Below are positions 8,580 to 16,615 of a DNA stretch of 64,000 bases, piece by piece; positions within the stretch are counted from its first letter, which is position 1, and every line of letters begins with the position of its first letter. Location of the stretch: positions 1 to 64,000 of the forward strand of contig JAFGDR010000009.1 of the NCBI GenBank assembly GCA_016932035.1, given 5' to 3'. The notes beneath the pieces were generated by a model that was given only the letters and a program-made list of their open reading frames with translations, had not been told where the DNA came from and made no database searches. The translations under genes and the position numbers were made by a program. The stretch is from Candidatus Cloacimonadota bacterium. Lineage in GTDB: Bacteria; Cloacimonadota; Cloacimonadia; JGIOTU-2.

Positions 8580-9236
8580 CTACAGAGTTTCTATCAATCT
8601 AGCATTATTGTTAATTGGTGAATTCACCTCTTGCGAAACTTCATGAAATTCAATCTGTTCAGACGAATAGGGAACAAGCATTTGCTTCAATTGCTTCATA
8701 TCACTGTTCTTAAACCACATTGAAAATTCCTTTTCAGACAGAATCACCGGCATTCGGGGATGTATCGATTTGATCTCTTTTGCTGCATCGGTTGTGATAA
8801 TACTACAAGTGGTAATCCTATTTCCATCCGGTGAGTTCCATTTGTCATAGATACCGGCAAAGCAGATTGGTTTATTATCCTTCAAGTGAATGAAGTATGG
8901 ATATTTCTTTGCACCTCTCTGCTGCCATTCATAAAATCCATTGGCAACGACCAGGCATCGCCTTTTCTGAAATGAGTATTTAAAACTCGGTTTTTCATCC
9001 ACTGTTTCACTTCGTGCATTGATGAGTTTAAAGCCAATCTTTTCATCTTTTGCCCAATAGGGAATCAAACCCCAGCGCATAGCAGTGAGTTTTGACTGCC
9101 CATTCTCGATGATAACTGCTACATCCTGAGTTGGAGCAATATTGTAACTTGGTTGCAGTTCGATCTCGATCTGATCAAGATTGAATGCTTGCTTTATCTC
9201 TTTCGCTGTATTTATTCGGGCAAATCGTCCACACAT
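8580..9236 (-). CDS. SRAP domain protein (HMCES/YedK family)
   Basis: A 218-residue protein starting MCGRFARI. In this family Met1 is removed and Cys2 forms a stable thiazolidine crosslink with abasic sites in single-stranded DNA, shielding them from error-prone repair. Other family residues are visible: RWGLIPYWAKD, NARSETVDEKPSFK (Asn and Glu of the active site), the GFYEWQ motif and the His of SIHPRMPVIL. It is the last gene of the minus-strand cluster, 2 bp after umuC, so it is almost certainly co-transcribed with the translesion polymerase. Confidence 0.93.
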   Translation of the reverse strand: MCGRFARINTAKEIKQAFNLDQIEIELQPSYNIAPTQDVAVIIENGQSKLTAMRWGLIPYWAKDEKIGFKLINARSETVDEKPSFKYSFQKRRCLVVANGFYEWQQRGAKKYPYFIHLKDNKPICFAGIYDKWNSPDGNRITTCSIITTDAAKEIKSIHPRMPVILSEKEFSMWFKNSDMKQLKQMLVPYSSEQIEFHEVSQEVNSPINNNARLIETL

Positions 9237-9238
9237 CG

Positions 9239-10534
9239 TTACTCCTTGTTGTCATCTGCTTTAACCACCCGAATTTGATCCCATTGCGTGGTAAAATGCG
9301 GTGATTTATGAGCGCGCTTCATCATCCATGGTTTCTGTATGCCAGTTGCTGCATAGTGTAGTGTATCGCTGCCCCATTTCTTGTTTACATTATCGATGAT
9401 TTCGGTAAGCAGTTTATTTCTGCTATGGAAGTATGATTCGGTAAAGAGATTCAACTGATATTTATCCTGCTCGACAATACCGCTGAGCATCACGCCTGCC
9501 TTCTTATAACGGTATCCATCCCGAAAAATTTTTTTGAGATTTTCGTGTGCATGTTTGATAAAATCAACTGTACAATCCGTCGCTTCCGGCAACTCATACA
9601 TATAACTGTTTGAATACTGTGGTTCTTCCGGTTTGAATCGATTCGTCGCCACAAAGACCTGGATGAATGATGCAAGACATTTCTGCCTTCTTAATTTTTC
9701 AGTAGCGGTTGTTACATATGTCGCCACAGCTTCTTCCATCTCTTCAAGCGTTTCAACCGGTCGCCCAAAGGAACGAGAACTGACGATCTCTTTTTTGTGA
9801 GGAATCACTTCTTCAAGATCGATCGACGGGATACCCCGAAGTTCGAAAACAGTAGCAAGCCCCATAACGGTCATATTTTTCTTCACCCATTTATCCGGAG
9901 CATATTTTAGATCGTAAGCGGTGTTGAAATTATTACGTTTCAGGAGTTTTTCGTATTGCCAGCCCACTCCCCAGATGTCTGACACATCCATCTTTTTCAG
10001 GAATTTATCGATCTCGTGCTCTGAAAGGTCAGTTATATCTAGTACGCCTTTGTAGTCTTTGCTTTTCTTGGCGAATCTGTTTGCAACTTTAGCCAAGGTT
10101 TTGGTTTCAGCAATACCGATTGAGATTGGTATGCCGGTCCAGTTTTCAACAGTTGTCTTGATCTTTTTTCCATATTCAGTAAGATCTCGATCAGCAAATC
10201 CATTGAGTCCAAGGAACGCTTCATCAATCGAGTAGATTTCAAGGTCTGGGCTGAATTGCTCGAGGGTTTGCATTACTCTGTGGGACATGTCGCCATACAA
10301 AGCATAGTTGGAGGAGAATACATAAATGTTGTGTTTTTTAATAAGGTACTCAGCTTTAAAAACTGGTTTTCCAAAAGGCATACCAATTGCTTTTGCTTCG
10401 TTAGAACGAGCTACAACACAGCCATCATTATTTGAGAGAACAATAATTGGTTTACCCTCAAGGTCAGGTCGAAAAACCCGCTCACATGATGCGTAGAAAT
10501 TATTACAATCAACAAGTGCAACGATGTTTTTCAT
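9239..10534 (-). CDS. umuC: Y-family DNA polymerase V catalytic subunit UmuC
   Basis: A 431-residue translesion polymerase of the UmuC type. Palm metal ligands are in ALVDCNNFYASCE (D9) and YSIDEAF (D104-E105). NDGCVVARSNEAKAIGMPFG is the fingers signature. The helix-hairpin-helix region VSDIWGVGWQYEKLL and the C-terminal little-finger and UmuC-specific tail (DUF4113-like, with LHYAATGIQKPWMMKRAHKSP) are complete. It needs UmuD' in known systems; umuD lies upstream on the same strand, 284 bp away across a repeat-like stretch. The SRAP gene follows 2 bp after the stop. Confidence 0.95.
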   Translation of the reverse strand: MKNIVALVDCNNFYASCERVFRPDLEGKPIIVLSNNDGCVVARSNEAKAIGMPFGKPVFKAEYLIKKHNIYVFSSNYALYGDMSHRVMQTLEQFSPDLEIYSIDEAFLGLNGFADRDLTEYGKKIKTTVENWTGIPISIGIAETKTLAKVANRFAKKSKDYKGVLDITDLSEHEIDKFLKKMDVSDIWGVGWQYEKLLKRNNFNTAYDLKYAPDKWVKKNMTVMGLATVFELRGIPSIDLEEVIPHKKEIVSSRSFGRPVETLEEMEEAVATYVTTATEKLRRQKCLASFIQVFVATNRFKPEEPQYSNSYMYELPEATDCTVDFIKHAHENLKKIFRDGYRYKKAGVMLSGIVEQDKYQLNLFTESYFHSRNKLLTEIIDNVNKKWGSDTLHYAATGIQKPWMMKRAHKSPHFTTQWDQIRVVKADDNKE

Positions 10535-10545
10535 GATTTAATAGA

Positions 10546-10818
10546 ACGCAGATTAATACTGATTATGCAGTTCATCGCAGATGAAGATTTTATATTAGTA
10601 ATATTTTTCACAATACTTGTTACTAATCAGAGTCTATCGGTTGCATCAGCGACCACCTGTGTTAATATTCTTTACATCCATAGTACACAGATTCACCTTA
10701 CTGCGTTTGCAGATTGTGCGGATGCTCACGGATAGGGCTTCAAGGTAAAAAATCTTTTCCAAAATATTATTCTTTATCAGTTTTTATCAGTAAGATCAGC
10801 GTCATCTGTGTTCTATTC
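10546..10818. repeat. Repeat-derived spacer between umuD and umuC
   Basis: The 284-bp gap has no coding content. Its ends carry degenerate forms of an interspersed repeat: GCAGATTAATACTGATTATG near 10550 and ATCAGCGTCATCTGTG near 10796, related in wording to the copy at 21850-21898. The middle shows further fragments such as CACCTGTGTTAAT. It looks like a decayed repeat insertion splitting umuD from umuC. Confidence 0.5.
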
Positions 10819-11289
10819 TTAAATTGGTTTATGGATAACATACGTGACAACACCCCAAACATGGAAATCCATATCAGCAGTGATCTCGATCGGTTCGAAA
10901 TGCACATTGCTGGACTGCAAATAGAGTTTATCATTCTGATGCCAGATTCTCTTCACGGTGAGTTCACCATTCACCGCAGCAATTACTATTTTCTGTTTTT
11001 CCGGTTGAATAGCTCTATCCACAATAAGAATATCACCGGAGTGAATTGCAGCATCGATCATAGAATCTCCTTCTACTCGGACGAAAAATGTCGCTGCAGG
11101 ATGTTTGACTAAATGCTTGTTCAAATCAAGGGTTGATTCGATATAATCACTGGCAGGGGAGGGGAAACCTGCCTTGATCTCAGATTTATACATTGGAAGT
11201 TCAAGTTCGATACCTTCTTCATAGCTCAATATCTGCGCGATGTTCTTACCCTTTTTTAAAGGTCGTATATTATTTTCTTTTTTATTCAT
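10819..11289 (-). CDS. umuD: UmuD-type S24 self-cleaving protein
   Basis: About 156 residues with the S24 peptidase fold. The self-cleavage pair Ala40-Gly41 lies in SEIKAGFPSP, nucleophile Ser76 in VEGDSMIDAAI and general base Lys113 in GELTVKR. Ser and Lys are 37 residues apart, as in E. coli UmuD. There is no N-terminal winged-helix domain, so it is UmuD rather than LexA. The frame extends upstream, but the ATG at 11289 overlaps the yggS stop by 8 nt and gives the right size. After RecA-stimulated cleavage it would partner UmuC for damage-tolerant synthesis. Confidence 0.92.
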   Translation of the reverse strand: MNKKENNIRPLKKGKNIAQILSYEEGIELELPMYKSEIKAGFPSPASDYIESTLDLNKHLVKHPAATFFVRVEGDSMIDAAIHSGDILIVDRAIQPEKQKIVIAAVNGELTVKRIWHQNDKLYLQSSNVHFEPIEITADMDFHVWGVVTYVIHKPI

Positions 11290-11953
11290 ACTTACACGCT
11301 CGTGGTCCAAATAATTTTGTGCCGATCCTAATAATATTAGCCCCTTCTTCGATGGCAATTTCATAGGAATTACTCATACCCATCGAAAGGTATTTCATTT
11401 CAATATGTGGGATATTAAGTGCTTTGATATGTTCAAAAATACGCTTTGTTTCCACGAAATAGGGACGTGCATCTTCAGGATCACCGGTAAAAGGTCCCAT
11501 GGTCATAAGTCCCATGACTTTTATGTTTGGTAATTGTTCGATTTCTCGAATGAGCTGCTCAACATCTTCCGGCATAACACCGTTCTTCTGAGATTCCCGT
11601 CCACTGTTCACCTCGATAAGTATCGGCATGATCTTGCTGATCAATCTTGCATACTTATCGATTTTTCGTGCGAGTTTCACAGAATCGACGGTTTCTATCA
11701 TATCACATATCGGGATAACCTGTACAACTTTGTTACTTTGCAGATGTCCAATAAAATGCCATTGTGCTTTATTCCCGACTTTTTCATGAACCGCAGCAGC
11801 TTCCTGCACATAATTTTCCCCGATCTTTGTTATCCCTGCTTCAACTGCTTCGAGGATTTCTTCAGCATTCCGCGTTTTTGCGGCAGCAACCACCTCGACA
11901 CCTTCTGGGATTTCTCCGAGTATTTTTTTTACATTTTCACTAATAAAACTCAT
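11282..11953 (-). CDS. yggS: YggS/PROSC family PLP homeostasis protein
   Basis: A 223-residue cytosolic PLP-binding protein of the COG0325 family, without known catalytic activity. The PLP lysine is K26 in EVVAAAKTRNAEE, followed by GENYVQEA, HFIGHLQSNK, EVNSGRE, the MGLMTMGPF motif and LSMGMSNSYEIAIEEGANIIRIGTKLFG. These are all hallmarks of the family. Its 3' end overlaps umuD by 8 nt, and the zinc-ribbon gene ends 19 bp upstream, so this housekeeping gene sits inside the DNA-repair run. The link to repair is probably only transcriptional. Confidence 0.93.
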   Translation of the reverse strand: MSFISENVKKILGEIPEGVEVVAAAKTRNAEEILEAVEAGITKIGENYVQEAAAVHEKVGNKAQWHFIGHLQSNKVVQVIPICDMIETVDSVKLARKIDKYARLISKIMPILIEVNSGRESQKNGVMPEDVEQLIREIEQLPNIKVMGLMTMGPFTGDPEDARPYFVETKRIFEHIKALNIPHIEMKYLSMGMSNSYEIAIEEGANIIRIGTKLFGPRACKYE

Positions 11954-11972
11954 TATGTCCTTTCATGTGTGT

Positions 11973-12197
11973 TCACACATTATGAACAACATTCATTGTA
12001 ATATACCTTCCTTTGTCAACTCCTATTTCGTTGCCGCATTGGCAGAGTACTTTATCGCTTGTATAAACTGCATTATCATCAAGAATTCGAGATTTGTAAC
12101 ATTTCAAAATGTGTCCCCGTCCTACCTTTTTGTATTTGAAAATTTTGCTTTTGCATTTATCACATCTGATAGTAATAATGCGCGATCGGTCCGCCAT
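11973..12197 (-). CDS. Small zinc-ribbon-like protein
   Basis: A 74-residue basic protein with Cys12-x2-Cys15 (RCDKCKSKI), Cys33 in LKCYKSRI and Cys52-x-Cys54 (LCQCGNEIG). This suggests a zinc ribbon. The segment KYKKVGRGHILKCYKSRI is typical of short zinc-ribbon proteins encoded beside nucleic-acid enzymes. The ATG at 12197 is one base from the stop of the helicase gene (12199), implying tight coupling. It could act as a DNA-binding accessory to the helicase, but this is inferred from position only. Confidence 0.7.
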   Translation of the reverse strand: MADRSRIITIRCDKCKSKIFKYKKVGRGHILKCYKSRILDDNAVYTSDKVLCQCGNEIGVDKGRYITMNVVHNV

Positions 12198-12198
12198 A

Positions 12199-15100
12199 TC
12201 AAAAAAGCTCTTGTTGAGATTTCGAAGGTTCTGATTTCTTCTTTTTCTTATACGTTACTCTTTTCTCATCAAGGAGTTTCTGCTCGATCGCTGATATGAA
12301 AGGGGATCGGGGAAGTGTGTACGATTTTCCAAAGAGAAATCGACTTTGTGCACATGTCAGGTACAGCAATTCCCGTGCGCGGGTCATGCCCACATAAAAG
12401 AGCCTTCTTTCTTCATCGAGATCGCATTTCTTATCTTCAAATAATGAATAGGGAAGTATGCTATCTTCGCATCCTGCAATAAAAACACAATCGAATTCCA
12501 ATCCTTTTGCAGCATGAAGCGTGAGAATGTTCACCCGTTCGAGTGTGAAATCGCTTGTATCCACGCCTGCGCCGAGGATCGTGAATTTAAGAAAGGTATC
12601 GAAATCATCATCGAAATTTTCTACATAGTTCATCATTTTCCGTACCGATTCTTCCAGCCGCACCTTCTCTTTAAAGAATTTCTTGATGATCATATCGAGT
12701 GCCTGCTGCACATTATGTTCGATTAGGCATGTTTTGAGTTCATTCAGATCGGGCATGGTGAGTACATTCCGTTTAAGAAGTTCATCGATAAGGAACAGAT
12801 TGCTGGGATTGAGTGCAAGCCGAAGCACATCGAGGATGGATTTGACCGGTTCCTCAAAAAATAAGGAAATCTCCGTTACTTTCTGATAGGGAATGGAGTG
12901 GTCGTTCAGCGCTTTTTCCAATGCAGATATCTGTGCTTTCAGTCTGCAGAGAATTGCAACATCAGCAAGACTTTTTACTTGCGAACCTTCGCTCCCATCG
13001 GTAATGGAACTGTCCATCGAGAAAAATCGAACGCCGCCAATTAATTGTTCGATCTCACGAGCAATGAACTCGGCTTCGCTTTTATCTGTTCCATGGGAGG
13101 AGATGTTCACCTTCACACCTTCATGCAATCCCGAAAGCATGTCCTGATTCTGTATAACCTGGTTCGATGCTCGTAAAATAGTATCAGAACAGCGATAGCT
13201 TGTGAGTAGGGAAATGGTCACTGTCTGGCTGTAATCTTTTTTGAATTTATCAATGTATCCAACATCCGCACCACGAAATCCATATATTGCCTGGTTTGGA
13301 TCGCCGATCGCTGTGAGATTTGCATTCCTGTCCGGTTTTATAAGCCGTATGAGTTGATATTGTGCAGCATCGATGTCCTGGAATTCATCGATGAGAATGA
13401 ATTGCAATTTCCTCTGGTAAAAATCCCTAAGGGATTCTTCATTTTGCAGAAGTATGACCGGTTTATAGATCATATCTTCGATATCAAACAAGTTAAATTG
13501 ACGCAGCGCTTTTTCATATTTTTCAAAACAGCTTTTTGTGACTTGTTTTCTAATTTTGGATGGAGGTGTTGCTGTCAGTTTTATTTTTGAAATTTCTTCT
13601 GAGAGTTTCTTAACATCTTTCTTATTGCATTCGGTTTTTTCTAAGAGAAAACGTTGTTTGTCATGTTCATCGAGGATACCAAAATGAGAATTTCTCTTAA
13701 AATATCCGGCATGTTCTCTGAGAATTGAATAACCAAAGGAGTGGAAAGTCGAAACGTGTAATTCCTCTTTTGATGTGGTATCGAGGAGCAGATCGAGACG
13801 TTCTTTCATCTCTTCTGCTGCCTTATTGGTAAAGGTTACAGCGAGAATATTTTGCGGTTTGATGCCCCGTTCTTTGATACAATAGGCAATGCGCGCAGTG
13901 AGTGTTCTCGTTTTACCAGTTCCTGGTCCTGCAAGGATCAACAGCGGTCCCGGGTAATATTGAACTGCTCGTTTCTGTTCGTCGTTCAACTGGCTGAGAA
14001 AATCAGATGGCGAAGGTATGTCAGGTTTCTTTTTCTCGATGAAAAGAGCAGGTTCTTCGACTCGTTCATGAAGTTTTTGAAACGCTGCAATGTCAAAATT
14101 GATGAGTGGTTTTTTTGAGGGTGGTTTTACTTCTTCTGCGAGGTCAGAAAAGAGTGCTTCCTGGTTTTGCAGGTCTTTTAACTCCTCTTTTGTAAATGCC
14201 TGAATAATGCCATATTCACCGTCATATCCTTCCTGAATATGCACCTGTCCGTTTCGCATTCTTCGTATTGCTTCTGCGAGAATTTCATTGGTTTTATGTT
14301 CGATTTCTTCTAAAGGAGCATGCAAAAGTATATCGAATTCAGAACCGAATTTTTGAATCAGAGTATCATATGCCTGCGCAACTTTTTTTGAGGTTTTACC
14401 CACTTCGAGAATCTCAGCAAGCAATTCATCGAGAGTTATCAATGAATGGAAATCATGCCTGTGATATCGTTTTTCAGGATCGGACCTGTCTGCAAGCTGG
14501 GCAACACGATTGAGCACGCCAACGGTCACTTTCCTTCCACATTGCGGGCAAATCCCATTATGCTTCAGTGTTTCAACAGGATCCCAGCACACGCCGCATT
14601 TCCTGTGACCATCAAAGTGATATTTGCCTTCCTGGGGAAAGAATTCGACTGTTCCTAAAAATTGTTCATTATCACCGGATTTCATGGCATGATGAATAGA
14701 ATCATAGCTGAGTTCCGTTTCAAAAAGATTTGCTTCCCTGCCGAGTTTTGAGGGTGAATGAGCATCGGAATTTGATATGAGTGTATATTTATCGAGGAAA
14801 GAGCAAATCCAATTCATAGGAGGATCGGAGGACAAACCAGTTTCAACCGCAAATATATGATCGGCAAGGTCGTCATAACATTCGTCGATAGTATCGAAAC
14901 CGGATTTTGAACCGAGAGCAGAGAACCAGGGTGTCCAGATATGTGCAGGAATGAGAAAAGCATCATCCGATGTTTCGAGTACGATTTCAAGAAGATCACG
15001 GGAATCTAAACCGAGAATAGGTCTACCATCCGACGTTATGTTTCCAATCTGAGATAGCTTATTCTGAATTTTCTCAACTGTAACAAAATTTGGGGCAAAG

Positions 15101-15411
15101 AGGACATTATGTACTTTTCTTACTTTCCCATGTTTTTTATAGATATTACTTATCTCAGCTGTAAGAATAAAACGAGTTGGGTTTTCATAGATTACTTTTT
15201 GAAAATCTTTTCTGAGTGTAAAAAGTCCTTGTTCTGCAGGTTCAAGTTTTTGTTCGAGTTCTTTAAGCCAACCCGGATGGGAAAAATCACCGGTACCAAC
15301 GACAGCGATGCCTTTCTTCTGTGCCCAACTATCTAGTTCTTCCGGTATCAGGTCTTTGCTTGTTGCAATGGAAAAATGAGAATGAATGTGAAAATCGGCT
15401 ATGAATTTCAT
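12199..15411 (-). CDS. EndoQ-like PHP endonuclease fused to UvrD/PcrA-type helicase
   Basis: A 1070-residue fusion. Residues 1 to about 400 match the endonuclease Q/PHP family: DFHIHSHFSIATS and GTGDFSHPGW (metal-site residues), HNVLFAPN, SNSDAHSPSKLG, a four-Cys zinc finger at about 270-292 (CGVC...CPQC) and the ending EGYDGEYGII. EndoQ nicks DNA 5' of uracil, hypoxanthine and abasic sites. After a linker of about 80 residues comes a full superfamily 1A helicase: Walker A AGPGTGKT near 495, Walker B LIDEFQD, GDPNQAIYGFRGAD, LTLHAAKGLEFDCVF and VGMTRARELLY. It leads the zinc-ribbon/yggS/umuD/umuC/SRAP run. Activity is predicted from families, not shown. Confidence 0.9.
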   Translation of the reverse strand: MKFIADFHIHSHFSIATSKDLIPEELDSWAQKKGIAVVGTGDFSHPGWLKELEQKLEPAEQGLFTLRKDFQKVIYENPTRFILTAEISNIYKKHGKVRKVHNVLFAPNFVTVEKIQNKLSQIGNITSDGRPILGLDSRDLLEIVLETSDDAFLIPAHIWTPWFSALGSKSGFDTIDECYDDLADHIFAVETGLSSDPPMNWICSFLDKYTLISNSDAHSPSKLGREANLFETELSYDSIHHAMKSGDNEQFLGTVEFFPQEGKYHFDGHRKCGVCWDPVETLKHNGICPQCGRKVTVGVLNRVAQLADRSDPEKRYHRHDFHSLITLDELLAEILEVGKTSKKVAQAYDTLIQKFGSEFDILLHAPLEEIEHKTNEILAEAIRRMRNGQVHIQEGYDGEYGIIQAFTKEELKDLQNQEALFSDLAEEVKPPSKKPLINFDIAAFQKLHERVEEPALFIEKKKPDIPSPSDFLSQLNDEQKRAVQYYPGPLLILAGPGTGKTRTLTARIAYCIKERGIKPQNILAVTFTNKAAEEMKERLDLLLDTTSKEELHVSTFHSFGYSILREHAGYFKRNSHFGILDEHDKQRFLLEKTECNKKDVKKLSEEISKIKLTATPPSKIRKQVTKSCFEKYEKALRQFNLFDIEDMIYKPVILLQNEESLRDFYQRKLQFILIDEFQDIDAAQYQLIRLIKPDRNANLTAIGDPNQAIYGFRGADVGYIDKFKKDYSQTVTISLLTSYRCSDTILRASNQVIQNQDMLSGLHEGVKVNISSHGTDKSEAEFIAREIEQLIGGVRFFSMDSSITDGSEGSQVKSLADVAILCRLKAQISALEKALNDHSIPYQKVTEISLFFEEPVKSILDVLRLALNPSNLFLIDELLKRNVLTMPDLNELKTCLIEHNVQQALDMIIKKFFKEKVRLEESVRKMMNYVENFDDDFDTFLKFTILGAGVDTSDFTLERVNILTLHAAKGLEFDCVFIAGCEDSILPYSLFEDKKCDLDEERRLFYVGMTRARELLYLTCAQSRFLFGKSYTLPRSPFISAIEQKLLDEKRVTYKKKKKSEPSKSQQELF

Positions 15412-15436
15412 TGTATACTTATTTTCTTTCCTTCAT

Positions 15437-15500
15437 CATTGGATATTCAGTGTTGGATACCTGTCACGGCGGAGCGCAGCAAAGACGGATTGGATATTGA
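15437..15500. repeat. TTGGATATTG-type interspersed repeat
   Basis: Three TTGGATA units (near 15439, 15454 and 15490) flank a GC-richer core (ACCTGTCACGGCGGAGCGCA). Related TTGGATATTG strings occur at 32913-32946, 59596-59627 and 59802-59835. This one fills most of the gap between the lptG-like gene and the helicase gene. Confidence 0.6.
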
Positions 15501-15508
15501 TTCCATTC

Positions 15509-16615
15509 TTACGTCGATGTTTTAAAAAGTCCGATCAAACCAATTGTACCGAAAATGATATTTGCAAACCACGCAGCCATTACTGGTGAGAGCAATTCAT
15601 TGTAACCGAGGCTTTGTCCGAATCGTACAACCGAAATGTAAATAAAACAGATCGCAATTGCCACCACAAAACCGATTCCCCGTGACTTTCCTCTCTTTGA
15701 TAGCGATGCTAAGGGAATACAGAATAATATCATAATTACATTAACAAATGGGTAGGCAAGCTTCAGGTTCAATTCAACAAGTTCTTTCTGATGTTTTTCC
15801 CCAATCCGTTTCAGGCGCTCGACATAGTCACTCAGTTCAAAAACAGTCATCTCATCTGGTTTTTTCGTGCTTTTTACCAGGTCCATCGGCTGAATGGTGA
15901 TATCTTCAAAATACTGATCTTCGAAAGGAATATAGGATACTAACCGGTTGTCATCAAACTCACGAATATACCCTCGATAAAAGGTAAGGATCATTGCGTT
16001 TGATTGTGTGGAATCGACACTCCACAAACCATGTTCAGCATGTATCTTTTTCACGATCTCGTTCTCATCATTGAAAACAGATATATCGATGTCTTTGATC
16101 TTATTCTTATAACCATCGAGGAATCCGATATAATACAACCGGTTTTTATCATCTTTATACTGAATATTAGATCGGACGCGAATATCGGTCTTTTGTTGTT
16201 TTTTGATCTTTACCTTTTCGATATAGATCCTCGTATCTTCAGCCCACGGCATGACCGTATCGCCAAAGACAAATAATAGAATGGTTACAATAAATCCGAA
16301 TGCAAAGAGAGGAACAGACATCCTTTTTATGCTGATGCCGGCACTGCGGATCGCTACAGTTTCATTGTGTTTTCCCATATATTGCATTAGAAAAAGCCCG
16401 GCTAGCAGGATCGCTACCGGTGATGAAAGTACAACAATATAGGGAATTCGTAAAGCAAAATAGGATACCACATCCCAGAAAGCAGGTTCTTCACTCAGGA
16501 ATCTGCTCCACTTCTCGAAAAATTCGATCACAAGAAAGATCGCCGCAAAAGAACTGAGAATGATCAGGTATAAACGCGAAAAACTTTTAAAGAGATATTT
16601 ATCAATAATTTTCAT
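15509..16615 (-). CDS. LptF/LptG family permease (second gene)
   Basis: A 368-residue inner-membrane protein of the YjgP/YjgQ family: three N-terminal membrane segments, a periplasmic beta-jellyroll-like middle (about 110-270) and three C-terminal membrane segments. The start KIIDKYLFKSFSRLYLII and the AYPFVNVIMILFCIPLASLSKRGKSRG region are typical. With the upstream paralogue it would form the LptFG half of the LPS-extracting ABC transporter; the LptB ATPase is not in this window. Start overlaps the upstream gene by 14 nt. I call it LptG-like by position, but F and G cannot be told apart securely. Confidence 0.85.
   Translation of the reverse strand: MKIIDKYLFKSFSRLYLIILSSFAAIFLVIEFFEKWSRFLSEEPAFWDVVSYFALRIPYIVVLSSPVAILLAGLFLMQYMGKHNETVAIRSAGISIKRMSVPLFAFGFIVTILLFVFGDTVMPWAEDTRIYIEKVKIKKQQKTDIRVRSNIQYKDDKNRLYYIGFLDGYKNKIKDIDISVFNDENEIVKKIHAEHGLWSVDSTQSNAMILTFYRGYIREFDDNRLVSYIPFEDQYFEDITIQPMDLVKSTKKPDEMTVFELSDYVERLKRIGEKHQKELVELNLKLAYPFVNVIMILFCIPLASLSKRGKSRGIGFVVAIAICFIYISVVRFGQSLGYNELLSPVMAAWFANIIFGTIGLIGLFKTST

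Noticed and set aside
10714-11112. Open frame of 132 codons on the plus strand opposite umuD
   Set aside because: It is antisense to a clearly recognised umuD gene and shows no protein-like motif.
10819-11289. LexA repressor rather than UmuD
   Set aside because: There is no N-terminal winged-helix DNA-binding domain, and the next catalytic gene is umuC.
15462-15467. GTGACA (minus strand) as the promoter box of the EndoQ-UvrD cluster
   Set aside because: It is at the right distance (about 56 nt) but deviates from TTGACA and lies inside a repeat element; too weak to list as a promoter.
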